Origin: Aerobium sp039839275
GTDB lineage: Bacteria; Pseudomonadota; Alphaproteobacteria; Rhizobiales; Rhizobiaceae
Length of the DNA stretch: 64,000 nt
Direction of reading: 5' to 3'
Assembly (NCBI RefSeq): GCF_039839275.1
Contig: NZ_JBDOQP010000001.1
Span: 372,001-436,000, forward strand
Each line of letters starts with the position of its first letter. The stretch's first letter is position 1. This document shows, piece by piece, positions 1 through 8,958 of this stretch. The notes under the pieces are model-generated. The model made no database searches. It saw nothing but the letters and a program-made list of their open reading frames with translations, and had not been told where the DNA came from. Position numbers and translations under genes: made by a program.

Positions 1-525
1 ATCCTGCTGTTTCGAGGCGTCGGCGGAAAGACGCAGCTTCCGACGAAGCCGCTGCGCGAAAAACTGGGCGAAGCCGGGTTCGACAAGGTCGCGACCTACA
101 TCAACAGCGGCAATGCCATCGTGCGGACATCGCTTGGCCGTGAGCAGGTCGTCGACCGTGTGGCGGATCTCTGCGCCAAGGAATTCGGCTTCGAAAAGCC
201 GATATATGCGGTGTCCCGGGCGGAGTGGATGGACGTCATCGCGAACAATCCGTTCCCTGACGCCGTGGAGCTGGGCAACCTGTTGCATGCGGCGTGGCTT
301 GCCGAGGAACCGAAACCCGGCGCGGTGGAAACGCTACGCACGTTCGCAAAGGGAGGCGAGCGCGTCGCCGTGGTCGGCAACGCCGCCTATCTGCATACAC
401 CCAACGGCTTCGGGCGCTCCAAGCTCGCCGAGAAATTCGACACGGGCATCGGCGTGCCCAACACCGCGCGCAACTGGAACACCGTGCTGAAACTCGCGGA
501 ACTCGCGAAGGCGGTTGACGGTTAG
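1..525 (+). CDS. DUF1697 family protein, 5' end outside the window
   Basis: The frame is open from the first base, so the start codon lies upstream and 174 codons remain. The visible N-terminus (ILLFRGVGGK, then TYINSGNAIV) matches the conserved opening of DUF1697 proteins, which usually begin with a short strand and a LLRGINVGG-type loop. The family is about 180 residues long, so only a few residues should be missing. No catalytic function is established for the family. It ends in TAG, and the next gene starts about 325 bp downstream. Confidence 0.85.
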   Translation: MLLFRGVGGKTQLPTKPLREKLGEAGFDKVATYINSGNAIVRTSLGREQVVDRVADLCAKEFGFEKPIYAVSRAEWMDVIANNPFPDAVELGNLLHAAWLAEEPKPGAVETLRTFAKGGERVAVVGNAAYLHTPNGFGRSKLAEKFDTGIGVPNTARNWNTVLKLAELAKAVDG

Positions 526-850
526 GGCACCTGTTGCGCTGCACAAGAATTCGGTTGCTTTCCGGTGCGAACTGCCCCATATGCGAGCAACGAGGCGCAT
601 GGGCCGGGTCTGCCGGCTTTCCATTGAAACGGACTGGTTGCGTCTGGCTTCTCCTTTACCAAGCCAAGAGCGATGGTGGACGGAGAAGTGGTCCCGCTGC
701 ACGTGTGCGCGGGCACGACAGCGCAGCCGAGCGGACCTGAGGTCCGCCGCCTTGTCGTCCATACATGAATTCAAAGCGGCAGGTTGCGCCTTGCCGCAGA
801 CCCCGTTTGCGATCAGGCAATGTCCTTGGATCGCGGAAGAGAAGATTATT
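526..850 (+). other. Long leader before the DEAD-box helicase, no gene seen
   Basis: These 325 bases carry no convincing gene. The helicase frame stays open through it, but the translated segment has no family resemblance and is rich in Arg and Cys, as random GC-rich sequence is. Two adjacent inverted repeats are visible: CCCGC(693-697)/GCGGG(709-713) with an inner GCAC/GTGC, and a 7-bp stem with loop TGA at 731-747 (GCGGACC/GGTCCGC). Neither is followed by a T run, so they look more like a structured 5' untranslated region than a terminator. RNA helicase mRNAs often have long structured leaders; that this one is regulatory is inference. Confidence 0.45.
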
Positions 851-2248
851 TTGACAAACGAAAACACCGCCAAGGCAGTCGATACCGCCGCTCTCGATGG
901 CTTCGAAGCACTCGGAATCACCGGACCGCTGCTCAAGGCAACTCATACCGCCGGATTTACCGAGCCGAAGCCGATCCAGCTTCAGGCGATCCCGGCACAG
1001 CTTACCGGACGCGACATCTTCGGCATCGCACAGACCGGTTCCGGCAAGACCGCCGCCTTCAGCCTGCCGATCCTGTCGCATGTCATGGCCATCGGCAGCA
1101 AGCGCGTGCCGAAGACCTGCCGTGCGCTGATCCTCGCGCCGACGCGCGAACTCGCCGTGCAGATCGAAGAGACGATCCGCACGCTGGCCAAGGGCCTGCA
1201 CATCTCCACGGCGCTCGTGCTGGGCGGCGTCTCCCGCTTCTCGCAGGTCAAGAAGATGGGCCCGGGCGTCGATATCCTTATCGCTACGCCCGGCCGGCTC
1301 ACCGACCTGGTGCGCGAAGGCGATATAAGCTTGACTGAGACGCGTTGGCTGGTTCTGGACGAAGCGGACCGGATGCTCGACATGGGCTTCATCAACGACG
1401 TGCGCCGCATTGCAAAGGCGACGCATCGCGATCGCCAGACGGCGCTCTTCTCGGCAACCATGCCGAACGAGATCGCCCAGCTCGCCGCGACCCTTCTGAA
1501 GGAGCCGCTGCGCGTTGAAGTCGCCCCTCAGGGCACCGCCGCAGGCGAAATCACGCAAAGCGTGGTGATGGCCCGCACCAAGCAGAAGCGCAAGATCCTG
1601 TCCGAGATGCTCGCCGACGAGGCAATGAAGTCGGTCATCATCTTCTCGCGCACCAAGCATGGCGCCGACCGGGTGACCAAGGACCTCGACCGCGACGGCT
1701 TCCAGGCAGCGGTGATCCACGGCAACAAGTCGCAGAACGCACGCCAGAAGGCGCTGACCGATTTCCGTGATGGCAAGGTGCGCATTCTGGTCGCCACCGA
1801 CATCGCCGCGCGTGGCATCGACGTTCCCGGCATCTCGCATGTCGTCAACTTCGACCTGCCGGACGAGGCGGAGAGCTACGTTCACCGCATCGGGCGCACG
1901 GGCCGCAACGGGGCGGACGGCATTGCCATCACGCTGTGCGATCCGTCCGAGAACTCCAAGCTGCGGCAGGTCGAGCGCATCATCCGCTCCAAGCTGACCA
2001 TCGCTGCATCCCATCTCGACCAGCCCGATCCCGCGCCGGTCAAGCGCGATCCGTCGGCACCGCGTTCGTCCGCGGCCAATGACGACCGCAACACGAGTGA
2101 CGGGAATGAGCGCCGCAACCAGGGCAAGCCGAAGCGTTTCGGCGGCAAGCCTTCCGGCAACCGCAGCTTTGCTGCTGCTGGCAAGCCGGGCGGCAACAAG
2201 CCGTTCCGTGGTCGCCGCAAGCCGCAGGGCGGTCGCCAGGCGGCATAA
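851..2248 (+). CDS. DEAD-box ATP-dependent RNA helicase (RhlE-like)
   Basis: ATP-dependent RNA unwinding in the cytoplasm, typically for ribosome assembly or mRNA turnover in the cold. All core motifs are present in order: Q motif (GFTEPKPIQ), Walker A AQTGSGKT near residue 60, PTRELAVQ, TPGR, DEAD at 170-173, SAT, then in the second RecA lobe ARGIDVPGI and HRIGRTGR. A basic Gly/Arg/Lys/Asn-rich tail of about 90 residues follows, as in RhlE-type proteins. I chose the TTG at 851 because it has a purine-rich ribosome site (GGAAGAGAAG) about seven bases ahead and family similarity starts just after it; the open frame runs back to 515 without similarity. Confidence 0.88.
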   Translation: MTNENTAKAVDTAALDGFEALGITGPLLKATHTAGFTEPKPIQLQAIPAQLTGRDIFGIAQTGSGKTAAFSLPILSHVMAIGSKRVPKTCRALILAPTRELAVQIEETIRTLAKGLHISTALVLGGVSRFSQVKKMGPGVDILIATPGRLTDLVREGDISLTETRWLVLDEADRMLDMGFINDVRRIAKATHRDRQTALFSATMPNEIAQLAATLLKEPLRVEVAPQGTAAGEITQSVVMARTKQKRKILSEMLADEAMKSVIIFSRTKHGADRVTKDLDRDGFQAAVIHGNKSQNARQKALTDFRDGKVRILVATDIAARGIDVPGISHVVNFDLPDEAESYVHRIGRTGRNGADGIAITLCDPSENSKLRQVERIIRSKLTIAASHLDQPDPAPVKRDPSAPRSSAANDDRNTSDGNERRNQGKPKRFGGKPSGNRSFAAAGKPGGNKPFRGRRKPQGGRQAA

Positions 2249-2351
2249 GGGTCAGCCTGACTGGCCCAATTGCACGGGTGCCCGTGATCGACTAAGCCAA
2301 TTCCCGGCGGCGTGAAGACCGCTCAATGAAAAACGACGTCGGGAAACGCTC

Positions 2352-3563
2352 ATGGCCGGTATGGCGGCACTCGCGATCGCCTATGTGCTTTCGCAATTCT
2401 ACCGTTCGTTCCTGGCGGTGCTCACCCCTTCGCTGATCAGCGAACTGGGCGCCACCAAGGCGGAACTCTCGGTCGCATCGGGGGCGTGGTTCATCGCCTT
2501 CGCCTTTGCGCAGTTTATCGTTGGCGTGTCCCTCGACCGGTACGGTCCCAAGCGGACGGCAGCGGTCCTGCTCGCCGTATGCGGCGGCGGTGGCGCACTG
2601 CTTTTCGCCACGGCCACGCAGCCATGGATGGTCACCGCGGCGATGACGCTGATCGGCATAGGCTGCGCGCCGGTGCTGATGGCTTCCGTCTTCATCTTTG
2701 CCCGTACGCATTCGCCGGCGCGGCTCGCGATACTGGTGTCGTCAATGGTCGGCCTCGGCTCGTTCGGCAACGTCATCGGCGCGTCGCCGCTGGCATCGGC
2801 TGCCGAAGCCTTCGGCTGGCGGCCCGTCATGCTGGCTCTGGGGGTGTTGACGATCGCAACTGCAGGCGCGGTGATGCTCTTCGTCCGCGACCCAGAGCGC
2901 CAGGGCGACGGTAGCGGTGACGGATTCGCAGGCTATCTCGAACTGTTCAAGATCAGGGTGCTGTGGCCGATCCTGCCGCTGGTCGCGATCAACTATGCGG
3001 CTGCCGCCGGCATTAGGGGGCTTTGGGCGGGACCCTATCTCGCCGACGTCTACGGTGCGGACGCCATTGCGATCGGCCAGGTTACCTTGTTCATGGCGCT
3101 GTCGATGGTTGCCGGCAGCCTGATCTACGGCCCGCTCGACATGTTCTTCGGGACGCGCAAATGGGTGGCCATGGTGGGCAATGCGCTGGGACTGGTGGCG
3201 ATTGTCTTCCTGGCGATGAACCCGGCATCCGACCTGTTCATGACCACCGTCATCTTCGTCGTCATCGGGCTCACTGGCGGCAGCTACGGGCTGTTGATGG
3301 CCCATGGTCGCGCCTTCCTGCCGACGCATCTGACAGGGCGCGGCGTGACGATGCTGAACTTCTTCTCGATAGGCGGGGTCGGCGTCATGCAATTCGCTAC
3401 GGGAGGGGTCGTCACCTCCTATGCCGATTCCACCCGTCCCGCCGCTTCGTACGAGGCGCTGTTCTGGTTTTATGCGCTGATGCTGTCGATTTCCCTCGTC
3501 ATCTACCTGGCGGCGCGCGACGCGAGGCCGGAACGCAGCGATGCCAGCGCGACGGAAGCTTGA
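2352..3563 (+). CDS. MFS family transporter
   Basis: A 403-residue polytopic membrane protein with about twelve hydrophobic segments. The N-terminus (YVLSQFYRSF) and the loop after the second helix (VGVSLDRYGPKR) match the major facilitator DRxGRR-type signature. Secondary transport of a small solute across the inner membrane is expected; the substrate cannot be read from the sequence. The opening resembles the nitrate/nitrite-porter and oxalate/formate-like MFS groups. It stands alone, about 100 bp after the helicase and 100 bp before cysK. The ATG at 2352 is the first in-frame start; a GGGAAA stretch upstream is a modest ribosome site. Confidence 0.82.
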   Translation: MAGMAALAIAYVLSQFYRSFLAVLTPSLISELGATKAELSVASGAWFIAFAFAQFIVGVSLDRYGPKRTAAVLLAVCGGGGALLFATATQPWMVTAAMTLIGIGCAPVLMASVFIFARTHSPARLAILVSSMVGLGSFGNVIGASPLASAAEAFGWRPVMLALGVLTIATAGAVMLFVRDPERQGDGSGDGFAGYLELFKIRVLWPILPLVAINYAAAAGIRGLWAGPYLADVYGADAIAIGQVTLFMALSMVAGSLIYGPLDMFFGTRKWVAMVGNALGLVAIVFLAMNPASDLFMTTVIFVVIGLTGGSYGLLMAHGRAFLPTHLTGRGVTMLNFFSIGGVGVMQFATGGVVTSYADSTRPAASYEALFWFYALMLSISLVIYLAARDARPERSDASATEA

Positions 3564-3662
3564 ACGGCATTGCGCGATAATGCGCAACAGCGGAAAAAGC
3601 GTGCTTGAAAGGCCGGGCCGGCGTTTCTAGTTTCGCTTCATAGGCAGAATAAGGACGTTCCC

Positions 3663-4697
3663 ATGACCAGTTCGGTGCTCGACGTCATCGGCAATACACC
3701 GCTGATCAAGCTCAGGCGCGCCTCCGAAGAGACAGGCTGCGAGATTCTGGGCAAGGCGGAATTCATGAATCCGGGCCAGTCGGTGAAGGATCGCGCCGGT
3801 CTGTTCATCATCCGGGATGCGGAGAAGAAGGGTCTCTTGCGGCCGGGGGGCGTGATCGTCGAAGGCACGGCAGGCAATACCGGCATCGGCCTGACGGTTG
3901 TTGCCAAGGCGCTCGGTTACCGAACTGTCATCGTCATTCCCGAGACGCAGAGCCAGGAAAAGAAGGATGCCCTTCGCATCCTGGGCGCCGAGCTGATCGA
4001 AGTTCCGGCCGTACCCTACAAGAACCCGAACAACTACGTGAAGGTTTCGGGCAGGCTGGCCGAACAGCTCGCCAGGACCGAGCCCAACGGCGCGATCTGG
4101 GCCAACCAGTTCGACAATGTCGCCAACCGCGACGGCCATGCAGAAACGACTGCGCAGGAGATCTGGCAGCAGACCGACGGCAAGGTGGACGGTTTCGTCT
4201 CGGCCGTGGGGACCGGCGGGACGCTGGCCGGTGTCGCGGAAGGGCTTCGCCAGAAAAGCAATGCCGTGCAGGTCGCGCTCGCGGATCCACTGGGGGCTGC
4301 GCTCTTCAGCTATTACACAACGGGCGAGCTGAAGTCGGAAGGCTCGTCGATTACCGAAGGAATCGGCCAAGGGCGGATCACCGCCAACCTCGAAGGCTTC
4401 AAGCCCGACTTTTCCTATCAGGTTCCGGACGCCGAGGCGCTGCCGATCATCTTCGACCTCGTGCAGGAAGAGGGCCTGTGCCTGGGCGGTTCCAGCGGCA
4501 TCAACATTGCCGGCGCCATCCGCCTCGCCAGGGAGTTGGGGCCTGGCCACACCATCGTGACGATCCTGTGCGACTACGGCACGCGCTACCAGTCCAAGCT
4601 GTTCAACCCGCAGTTCCTGCGTGGCAAGGACTTGCCGGTGCCGGGCTGGATGGAGAGCGAGGCCAGGATCGACGTGCCGTTCGAGGACGTGGCCTGA
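3663..4697 (+). CDS. cysK: Cysteine synthase A (O-acetylserine sulfhydrylase)
   Basis: PLP enzyme of 344 residues that makes L-cysteine from O-acetylserine and sulfide. The Schiff-base lysine is K42 in NPGQSVKDRA, the substrate loop reads EGTAGNTGIGL, and the phosphate-binding glycine loop is GTGGT. A late SSGIN motif also fits the fold-type II family. It is some 20-30 residues longer than classical CysK, with a C-terminal extension. Its stop overlaps the start of the next gene by one base (TGATG), so translation is probably coupled. The neighbours (AlaX, mercaptopyruvate sulfurtransferase) support a sulfur amino acid role. Confidence 0.9.
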   Translation: MTSSVLDVIGNTPLIKLRRASEETGCEILGKAEFMNPGQSVKDRAGLFIIRDAEKKGLLRPGGVIVEGTAGNTGIGLTVVAKALGYRTVIVIPETQSQEKKDALRILGAELIEVPAVPYKNPNNYVKVSGRLAEQLARTEPNGAIWANQFDNVANRDGHAETTAQEIWQQTDGKVDGFVSAVGTGGTLAGVAEGLRQKSNAVQVALADPLGAALFSYYTTGELKSEGSSITEGIGQGRITANLEGFKPDFSYQVPDAEALPIIFDLVQEEGLCLGGSSGINIAGAIRLARELGPGHTIVTILCDYGTRYQSKLFNPQFLRGKDLPVPGWMESEARIDVPFEDVA

Positions 4698-5440
4698 TGG
4701 CCCTCGTCACGCAGGCGCTGTTTCGCGACGATGCTTATCTCGACTCGACGCCGGCTGCGGTCGTCGCGATCAACGATCGTGGCGGCATCATTCTGGACCG
4801 GACGGTTTTCTATGCGACGTCGGGCGGCCAGCCGGGAGACACCGGCTATTTCGAGCGCGCAGACGGTTCCAGGATCGCTATCGCTGCAACCGTGACCGGC
4901 GAGACGAAGGACGAGATCATCCATGTTCCGGCCACCGGCGAAGCCTTGCCGGACACCGGCGAAACGCTGACGGCAGTTATCGACCGCGAGCGCCGGCTCA
5001 AGCTGATGCGCATGCATACGGCCTGCCATCTGCTTACCGTGGTGTGCCCCTATCCGATCACCGGGGCGTCTGTGAGTGAAGACGACAGTCGAGTCGATTT
5101 CGACATACCCGACGCGGCGTTCACCAAGGAAGACGTCACCGCGCGGCTGATGGAACTGGTGCACGCCGATCATCCGGTCTTCACGACCTGGATCACCGAT
5201 GACGAACTTGCCGCGAACCCCGCGCTGGTGAAGTCGAAGAACGTGCGGCCGCCAGTCGGGACCGGACGGATCCGTCTGGTCGGCATCGGCGAGGGTGGCA
5301 AGGTGGATTCGCAACCTTGTGGCGGTACGCATGTTGCATCCACCTTGGAAGTAGGCGGCATCCATATCGGCAAGATCGAGAAGAAGGGGCGCGAGAACCG
5401 CCGGTTCCGCATCCGCTTCGGGCCGCTGCCCGCCAACTGA
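4697..5440 (+). CDS. AlaX-like alanyl-tRNA editing hydrolase
   Basis: A free-standing 247-residue homologue of the AlaRS editing domain, which hydrolyses Ser-tRNA(Ala) or Gly-tRNA(Ala). The zinc ligands are visible: HTACH (HxxxH) and CGGTH (CxxxH). The N-terminal strand region FYATSGGQPGDTG is the conserved second part of the AlaRS editing fold. The internal ATG at 4697 overlaps the cysK stop by one base and is the start where similarity begins; a longer frame extends back into cysK and is a shadow. Coupling to cysteine synthase may reflect tRNA(Ala) or tRNA(Cys)-related proofreading when Ser/Cys pools change, which is speculation. Confidence 0.88.
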   Translation: MALVTQALFRDDAYLDSTPAAVVAINDRGGIILDRTVFYATSGGQPGDTGYFERADGSRIAIAATVTGETKDEIIHVPATGEALPDTGETLTAVIDRERRLKLMRMHTACHLLTVVCPYPITGASVSEDDSRVDFDIPDAAFTKEDVTARLMELVHADHPVFTTWITDDELAANPALVKSKNVRPPVGTGRIRLVGIGEGGKVDSQPCGGTHVASTLEVGGIHIGKIEKKGRENRRFRIRFGPLPAN

Positions 5441-5451
5441 CAGGAGCGACG

Positions 5452-6303
5452 ATGAGCGAGACCAGTCCATTCGTGGTGTCGGCCGACTGGCTCGAGGGCA
5501 AGCTCGGCGAGCCGGGGCTCTCCATCGTCGACGGCTCCTGGTATCTGCCGGCACAAAAGCGCGACGCACGCGCTGAATATGACGCCGCTCACATTCCCGG
5601 CGCGGTGTTCTTCGACCAGGACAAGGTGGTGGAGCCCGAGGCCGCCCTTCCGCACACGCTGCCGCATCCGGGATTGTTTGCCCAATTCGCCAGCTCGATG
5701 GGCGTGGACGAGAAGGACACGATCGTCGTCTATGACGGCCCAGGGTTCTTCTCCGCGCCGCGCGTGTGGTGGATGTTCCGGCTGATGGGCGCCAGCAACG
5801 TCCTGCTTTTGGACGGCGGATTCGACCAGTGGAAGGCACAGGGCAGGCCGGTGACCGACGAGCCGACCAAGGTGGCACCGGGCTTCTTCGATGAGAATTG
5901 CGCGCGCGATCGTGTGGCGAGCCTCGACGACATGCGCAAGATCGTGGAGACGGGCGCGTACCAGATCGCGGACGCGAGGCCGGCGGGGCGGTTCAGCGGG
6001 GCTGACCCGGAACCACGCGCAGGCATGCGCTCCGGCCATATGCCGGGCGCGAAGAACGTTCCGGCCACCTCGCTCTCGCGCGACGGTCGGCTGTTGCCGG
6101 TCGATGAGTTGAAAGCTGTTCTCGAAGGGGCGGGTCTCGACCTGTCGAAACCCGTCGTCACCTCCTGCGGTTCCGGCGTCACCGCCGCAGTCATCTCGCT
6201 GGCCCTGGCCTCTGTCGGTCATCAGGACAACAGGCTCTATGACGGCTCCTGGACCGAATGGGGCGGTCGTAGCGATACGCCCGTCGTCACCGGGAACGAC
6301 TGA
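5452..6303 (+). CDS. sseA: 3-mercaptopyruvate sulfurtransferase
   Basis: Two tandem rhodanese domains in 283 residues; the second carries the active-site loop CGSGVTA with Cys239. That loop distinguishes mercaptopyruvate sulfurtransferases from thiosulfate rhodaneses, which have CRKGVT. It moves sulfane sulfur from 3-mercaptopyruvate to thiol acceptors or cyanide. The start at 5452 has a CAGGAG ribosome site and lies 11 bp after the AlaX stop. It therefore belongs to the cysK-alaX-sseA-GNAT run. Confidence 0.9.
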   Translation: MSETSPFVVSADWLEGKLGEPGLSIVDGSWYLPAQKRDARAEYDAAHIPGAVFFDQDKVVEPEAALPHTLPHPGLFAQFASSMGVDEKDTIVVYDGPGFFSAPRVWWMFRLMGASNVLLLDGGFDQWKAQGRPVTDEPTKVAPGFFDENCARDRVASLDDMRKIVETGAYQIADARPAGRFSGADPEPRAGMRSGHMPGAKNVPATSLSRDGRLLPVDELKAVLEGAGLDLSKPVVTSCGSGVTAAVISLALASVGHQDNRLYDGSWTEWGGRSDTPVVTGND

Positions 6304-6305
6304 CC

Positions 6306-6848
6306 ATGGCGGCAAACGACGACGCGGCGACGCCGCTCATGGCCCGTATCACGCATCTGGAAATGGTCGCGCCTCCCGCGCAGCGGGTGACGATGCCGCT
6401 GGGGCTCAGGCTTGCCGTGATGCGCACGCGCGAGATGCCGCTGTCCTTCTACCGGTTTATTTATCGTGAGGTCGGCAAGCCGCATCACTGGCTATTCCGG
6501 CGGAACACGCCCGATCAGGAACTCTCTGCGATCATTCATTCCGAGAAGACGGAGATCCAGGTCCTTTATGCGGAAGGCTCGCCCGCCGGTTTCTTCGAGC
6601 TTGATCTTCGGCGATTGCCAGAGGAGGCGGAAATCGTCTATTTCGGCATCCTGCCGGATTTCCAGGGCAGGGGGCTTGCGCGCTTCTTCCTGTCGGAAGC
6701 GATATTCGCAGCCTGGGCGCATCAGCCTAGCCGTCTCGTGATCCATACCAATACGTTGGACAACCCACGCGCCCTGCAGCTCTACCAGCGGGCCGGGTTC
6801 TCACCCTATGCCTACGATCAGGAGGTGGTCGACCCCTGGACCGACTGA
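6306..6848 (+). CDS. GNAT family N-acetyltransferase
   Basis: A 180-residue acetyl-CoA-dependent acyltransferase. The acetyl-CoA pyrophosphate loop is visible as ILPDFQGRGLARFF, and a C-terminal NTLDNPRALQLYQRAGF segment is typical of GNAT motif B. The substrate is unknown. It starts two bases after the sseA stop, so it is the last gene of the sulfur run; acetylation of an amino-acid-like amine would fit the setting but is not shown by the sequence. Confidence 0.86.
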   Translation: MAANDDAATPLMARITHLEMVAPPAQRVTMPLGLRLAVMRTREMPLSFYRFIYREVGKPHHWLFRRNTPDQELSAIIHSEKTEIQVLYAEGSPAGFFELDLRRLPEEAEIVYFGILPDFQGRGLARFFLSEAIFAAWAHQPSRLVIHTNTLDNPRALQLYQRAGFSPYAYDQEVVDPWTD

Positions 6849-6958
6849 TGGATGAAGATGAACGGCAGGCAACGACCCGTTCAGCTTCGTTTCAGTCCGG
6901 TTGCGTCATTGTCTCTCCAACATCATCGCGCCCGCCGCGCTCTTGAAGGAGACGAACA

Positions 6959-7525
6959 ATGAACCGTCGCGCACTCATCGCCCTTGCCCTCGCTTCCATT
7001 GCCCTGCCGGGCGTCGCAACGGCTCAGATCGCCTCGCCGCCCTCAATGCCGTCAGCCGAGCGCATCATGCGCCAGCTCGAAGCGCAGCCGCGCATGCAGG
7101 TCGCGCCGAACCGGCGGGTAACGGTACAGGAATTCAAGCGCCGTCCCGACCTGCGGCGCGCCGCGCCTTCGATCGAGATCCAGTCGATCAATTTCGCCTT
7201 CGGCTCGGCCGACATCCCGTATTCGCAGGTCCGCAAGGTAGAGCAGATCGCGACCGCGCTGGAGCGCGTGCTCAGCCGCAACCCGCGGGCGCGCATTCTC
7301 GTGGAAGGCCACACCGACGCGGTCGGTTCGGGATATTCCAACCAGATCCTCTCGCAGCAGCGGGCGGAATCGCTGAAGCGCCTGCTGGTGCGCGAATTCG
7401 GCGTACCGTCTCGCGCGCTTGAAACGGTGGGTTACGGCGAGGACTACCTGCTGGTGCAGACACAATACGAGGAATGGCAGAACCGGCGGGTGACGCTGCG
7501 CCGGGTGGACCAGTTCCTGCGCTGA
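6959..7525 (+). CDS. OmpA family peptidoglycan-binding protein
   Basis: 188 residues with an N-terminal signal peptide (cleavage probably after VATA near residue 22) and a C-terminal OmpA-like domain. The domain shows NFAFGSADIP, then VEGHTDAVGS and QQRAESLKRLL, and ends in NRRVTLRRV, the standard landmarks for peptidoglycan binding. There is no lipobox and no beta-barrel, so it is a periplasmic or envelope-attached cell wall linker. A clear AAGGAG ribosome site precedes the ATG. It stands alone between the GNAT gene and the convergent ald gene. Confidence 0.86.
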   Translation: MNRRALIALALASIALPGVATAQIASPPSMPSAERIMRQLEAQPRMQVAPNRRVTVQEFKRRPDLRRAAPSIEIQSINFAFGSADIPYSQVRKVEQIATALERVLSRNPRARILVEGHTDAVGSGYSNQILSQQRAESLKRLLVREFGVPSRALETVGYGEDYLLVQTQYEEWQNRRVTLRRVDQFLR

Positions 7526-7617
7526 CGACCGCGCCGCGTTGCCGACGCGACAATGCACCGGATCGCGGTCCAGTCGACACGCACCAATTGCTACCGGTTA
7601 ATGTATCGACCGGCATG

Positions 7618-7652
7618 AAAAAAGGCCCGCCGGTGGTGCAGACCGGCGGGCC
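7618..7652 (-). terminator. Rho-independent terminator of ald
   Basis: A perfect 11-bp inverted repeat (7624-7634 with 7642-7652) with a 7-base loop. Read on the minus strand it is followed at once by six T residues (7623-7618). It sits 44 bp past the ald stop, so it terminates ald; it may also slow readthrough from the convergent OmpA-like gene. Confidence 0.92.
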
Positions 7653-7695
7653 ATGGTTTCCGCGCGGGAGGAGGAGTGCGCGGAGACTTTGACGG

Positions 7696-8811
7696 TCAGG
7701 CCGCGAGAACGGCCTTCGGCTCTGCCATTTCGTAGCCGAGAGCCTCGGCGACCGCGACGTTGGTGATGCGGCCACGATGCACGTTGAGGCCGTTGCGCAG
7801 ATGCGGATCGTCCACCAGCGCCTTCAGTCCCTTGTCGGCAAGCTGCAGGCCGAAGTGAAGGGTCGCGTTGTTGAGCGCGTGGGCCGAGGTGACCGGCACG
7901 GCGCCCGGCATGTTGGCGACACAATAATGGATGATGCCGTCGACTTCGTAGGTCGGCTCGGCGTGGGTGGTCGCGTGCGAGGTCTCGAAGCAGCCACCCT
8001 GGTCGATGGCGACATCGACGAGCACGGCACCCTTCTTCATGCCCGACAGCATCTCGCGGCTGACGAGCTTCGGGGCGGCGGCCCCTGGTATCAGCACGGC
8101 GCCGACCACGACGTCGGCGGAAAAGCATTCGTCTTCCAGCGCCTCGACGGTTGAATAGCGCGTGTGGACGCGGCCGTTGAAGATGTCGTCGAGCTGGCGC
8201 AGGCGTGGGATCGACCGGTCGAGGATGGTGACGTCGGCGCCGAGGCCGACCGCCATCTTCGCGGCATTGAGGCCCACAACGCCACCGCCGATGACGGTGA
8301 CCTTGCCCGGCAGTACGCCGGGTACGCCGCCCAGCAGGACGCCGTTGCCGCCATTCGCCTTCTGCAGCGCGGTCGCGCCTGCCTGGATGGCGAGACGACC
8401 GGCGACCTCGGACATCGGCGCAAGCAGCGGCAGCCCGCCACGATCATCGGTTACCGTCTCGTACGCCACGGCGGTGACGCCGGAGGCAACAAGGCCCTTG
8501 GTCTGTTCCGGATCTGGAGCCAGATGCAGGTAGGTGTAGAGTATCTGGCCCTCGCGAAGCTGCGCCCATTCGCCGGGCTGCGGCTCCTTGACCTTGACGA
8601 TCATGTCGGACTTCGCAAAGACCTCCTCGGCAGTGCGGGCGATCTTGGCGCCCGCAGCCATGTAGGCTGCGTCGTCGGCGCTGATCCCGGAACCTGCACC
8701 GGTTTGCACCAGCACGTCGTGACCGTGCGCGATGTATTCGCGCACCGAACCGGGTGTCAGCCCGACGCGGTACTCGTGGTTCTTGATCTCTTTCGGACAT
8801 CCGACGCGCAT
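7696..8811 (-). CDS. ald: Alanine dehydrogenase
   Basis: NAD-dependent interconversion of L-alanine with pyruvate and ammonia. The product is 371 residues, the exact usual length. The N-terminus MRVGCPKEIKNHEYRVG is nearly diagnostic for the family, with the EYRVG arginine in the substrate site. A Rossmann glycine loop (GGGVVGLNAA) follows in the middle. The frame extends 13 codons further upstream, but the family start is at 8811. It is divergent from an Lrp/AsnC gene, the common arrangement in rhizobia where the regulator activates ald. Confidence 0.94.
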   Translation of the reverse strand: MRVGCPKEIKNHEYRVGLTPGSVREYIAHGHDVLVQTGAGSGISADDAAYMAAGAKIARTAEEVFAKSDMIVKVKEPQPGEWAQLREGQILYTYLHLAPDPEQTKGLVASGVTAVAYETVTDDRGGLPLLAPMSEVAGRLAIQAGATALQKANGGNGVLLGGVPGVLPGKVTVIGGGVVGLNAAKMAVGLGADVTILDRSIPRLRQLDDIFNGRVHTRYSTVEALEDECFSADVVVGAVLIPGAAAPKLVSREMLSGMKKGAVLVDVAIDQGGCFETSHATTHAEPTYEVDGIIHYCVANMPGAVPVTSAHALNNATLHFGLQLADKGLKALVDDPHLRNGLNVHRGRITNVAVAEALGYEMAEPKAVLAA

Positions 8812-8958
8812 GGCGGTTTCCCGTATCTGATTGGGGTTACTCTGCGGCAATTTCTACCACGGGCAACGCCGAACGTGTTTGCGAATGGCGCTGGCCGGTT
8901 CCCTGAAATTCGTGCATTATTGCGTGAGAAGGCACCACTACGAAAGGAAACGCGACAA

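Noticed and set aside
656..2014. 452-codon open frame on the minus strand opposite the RNA helicase
   Set aside because: It is antisense to a gene with all DEAD-box motifs and has no recognisable domain; GC-rich codon structure opens such frames.
8812..8958. Lrp-type binding site in the ald / Lrp-regulator gap
   Set aside because: The stretch near 8905-8932 is AT-rich, but no symmetrical Lrp box could be defined by eye.
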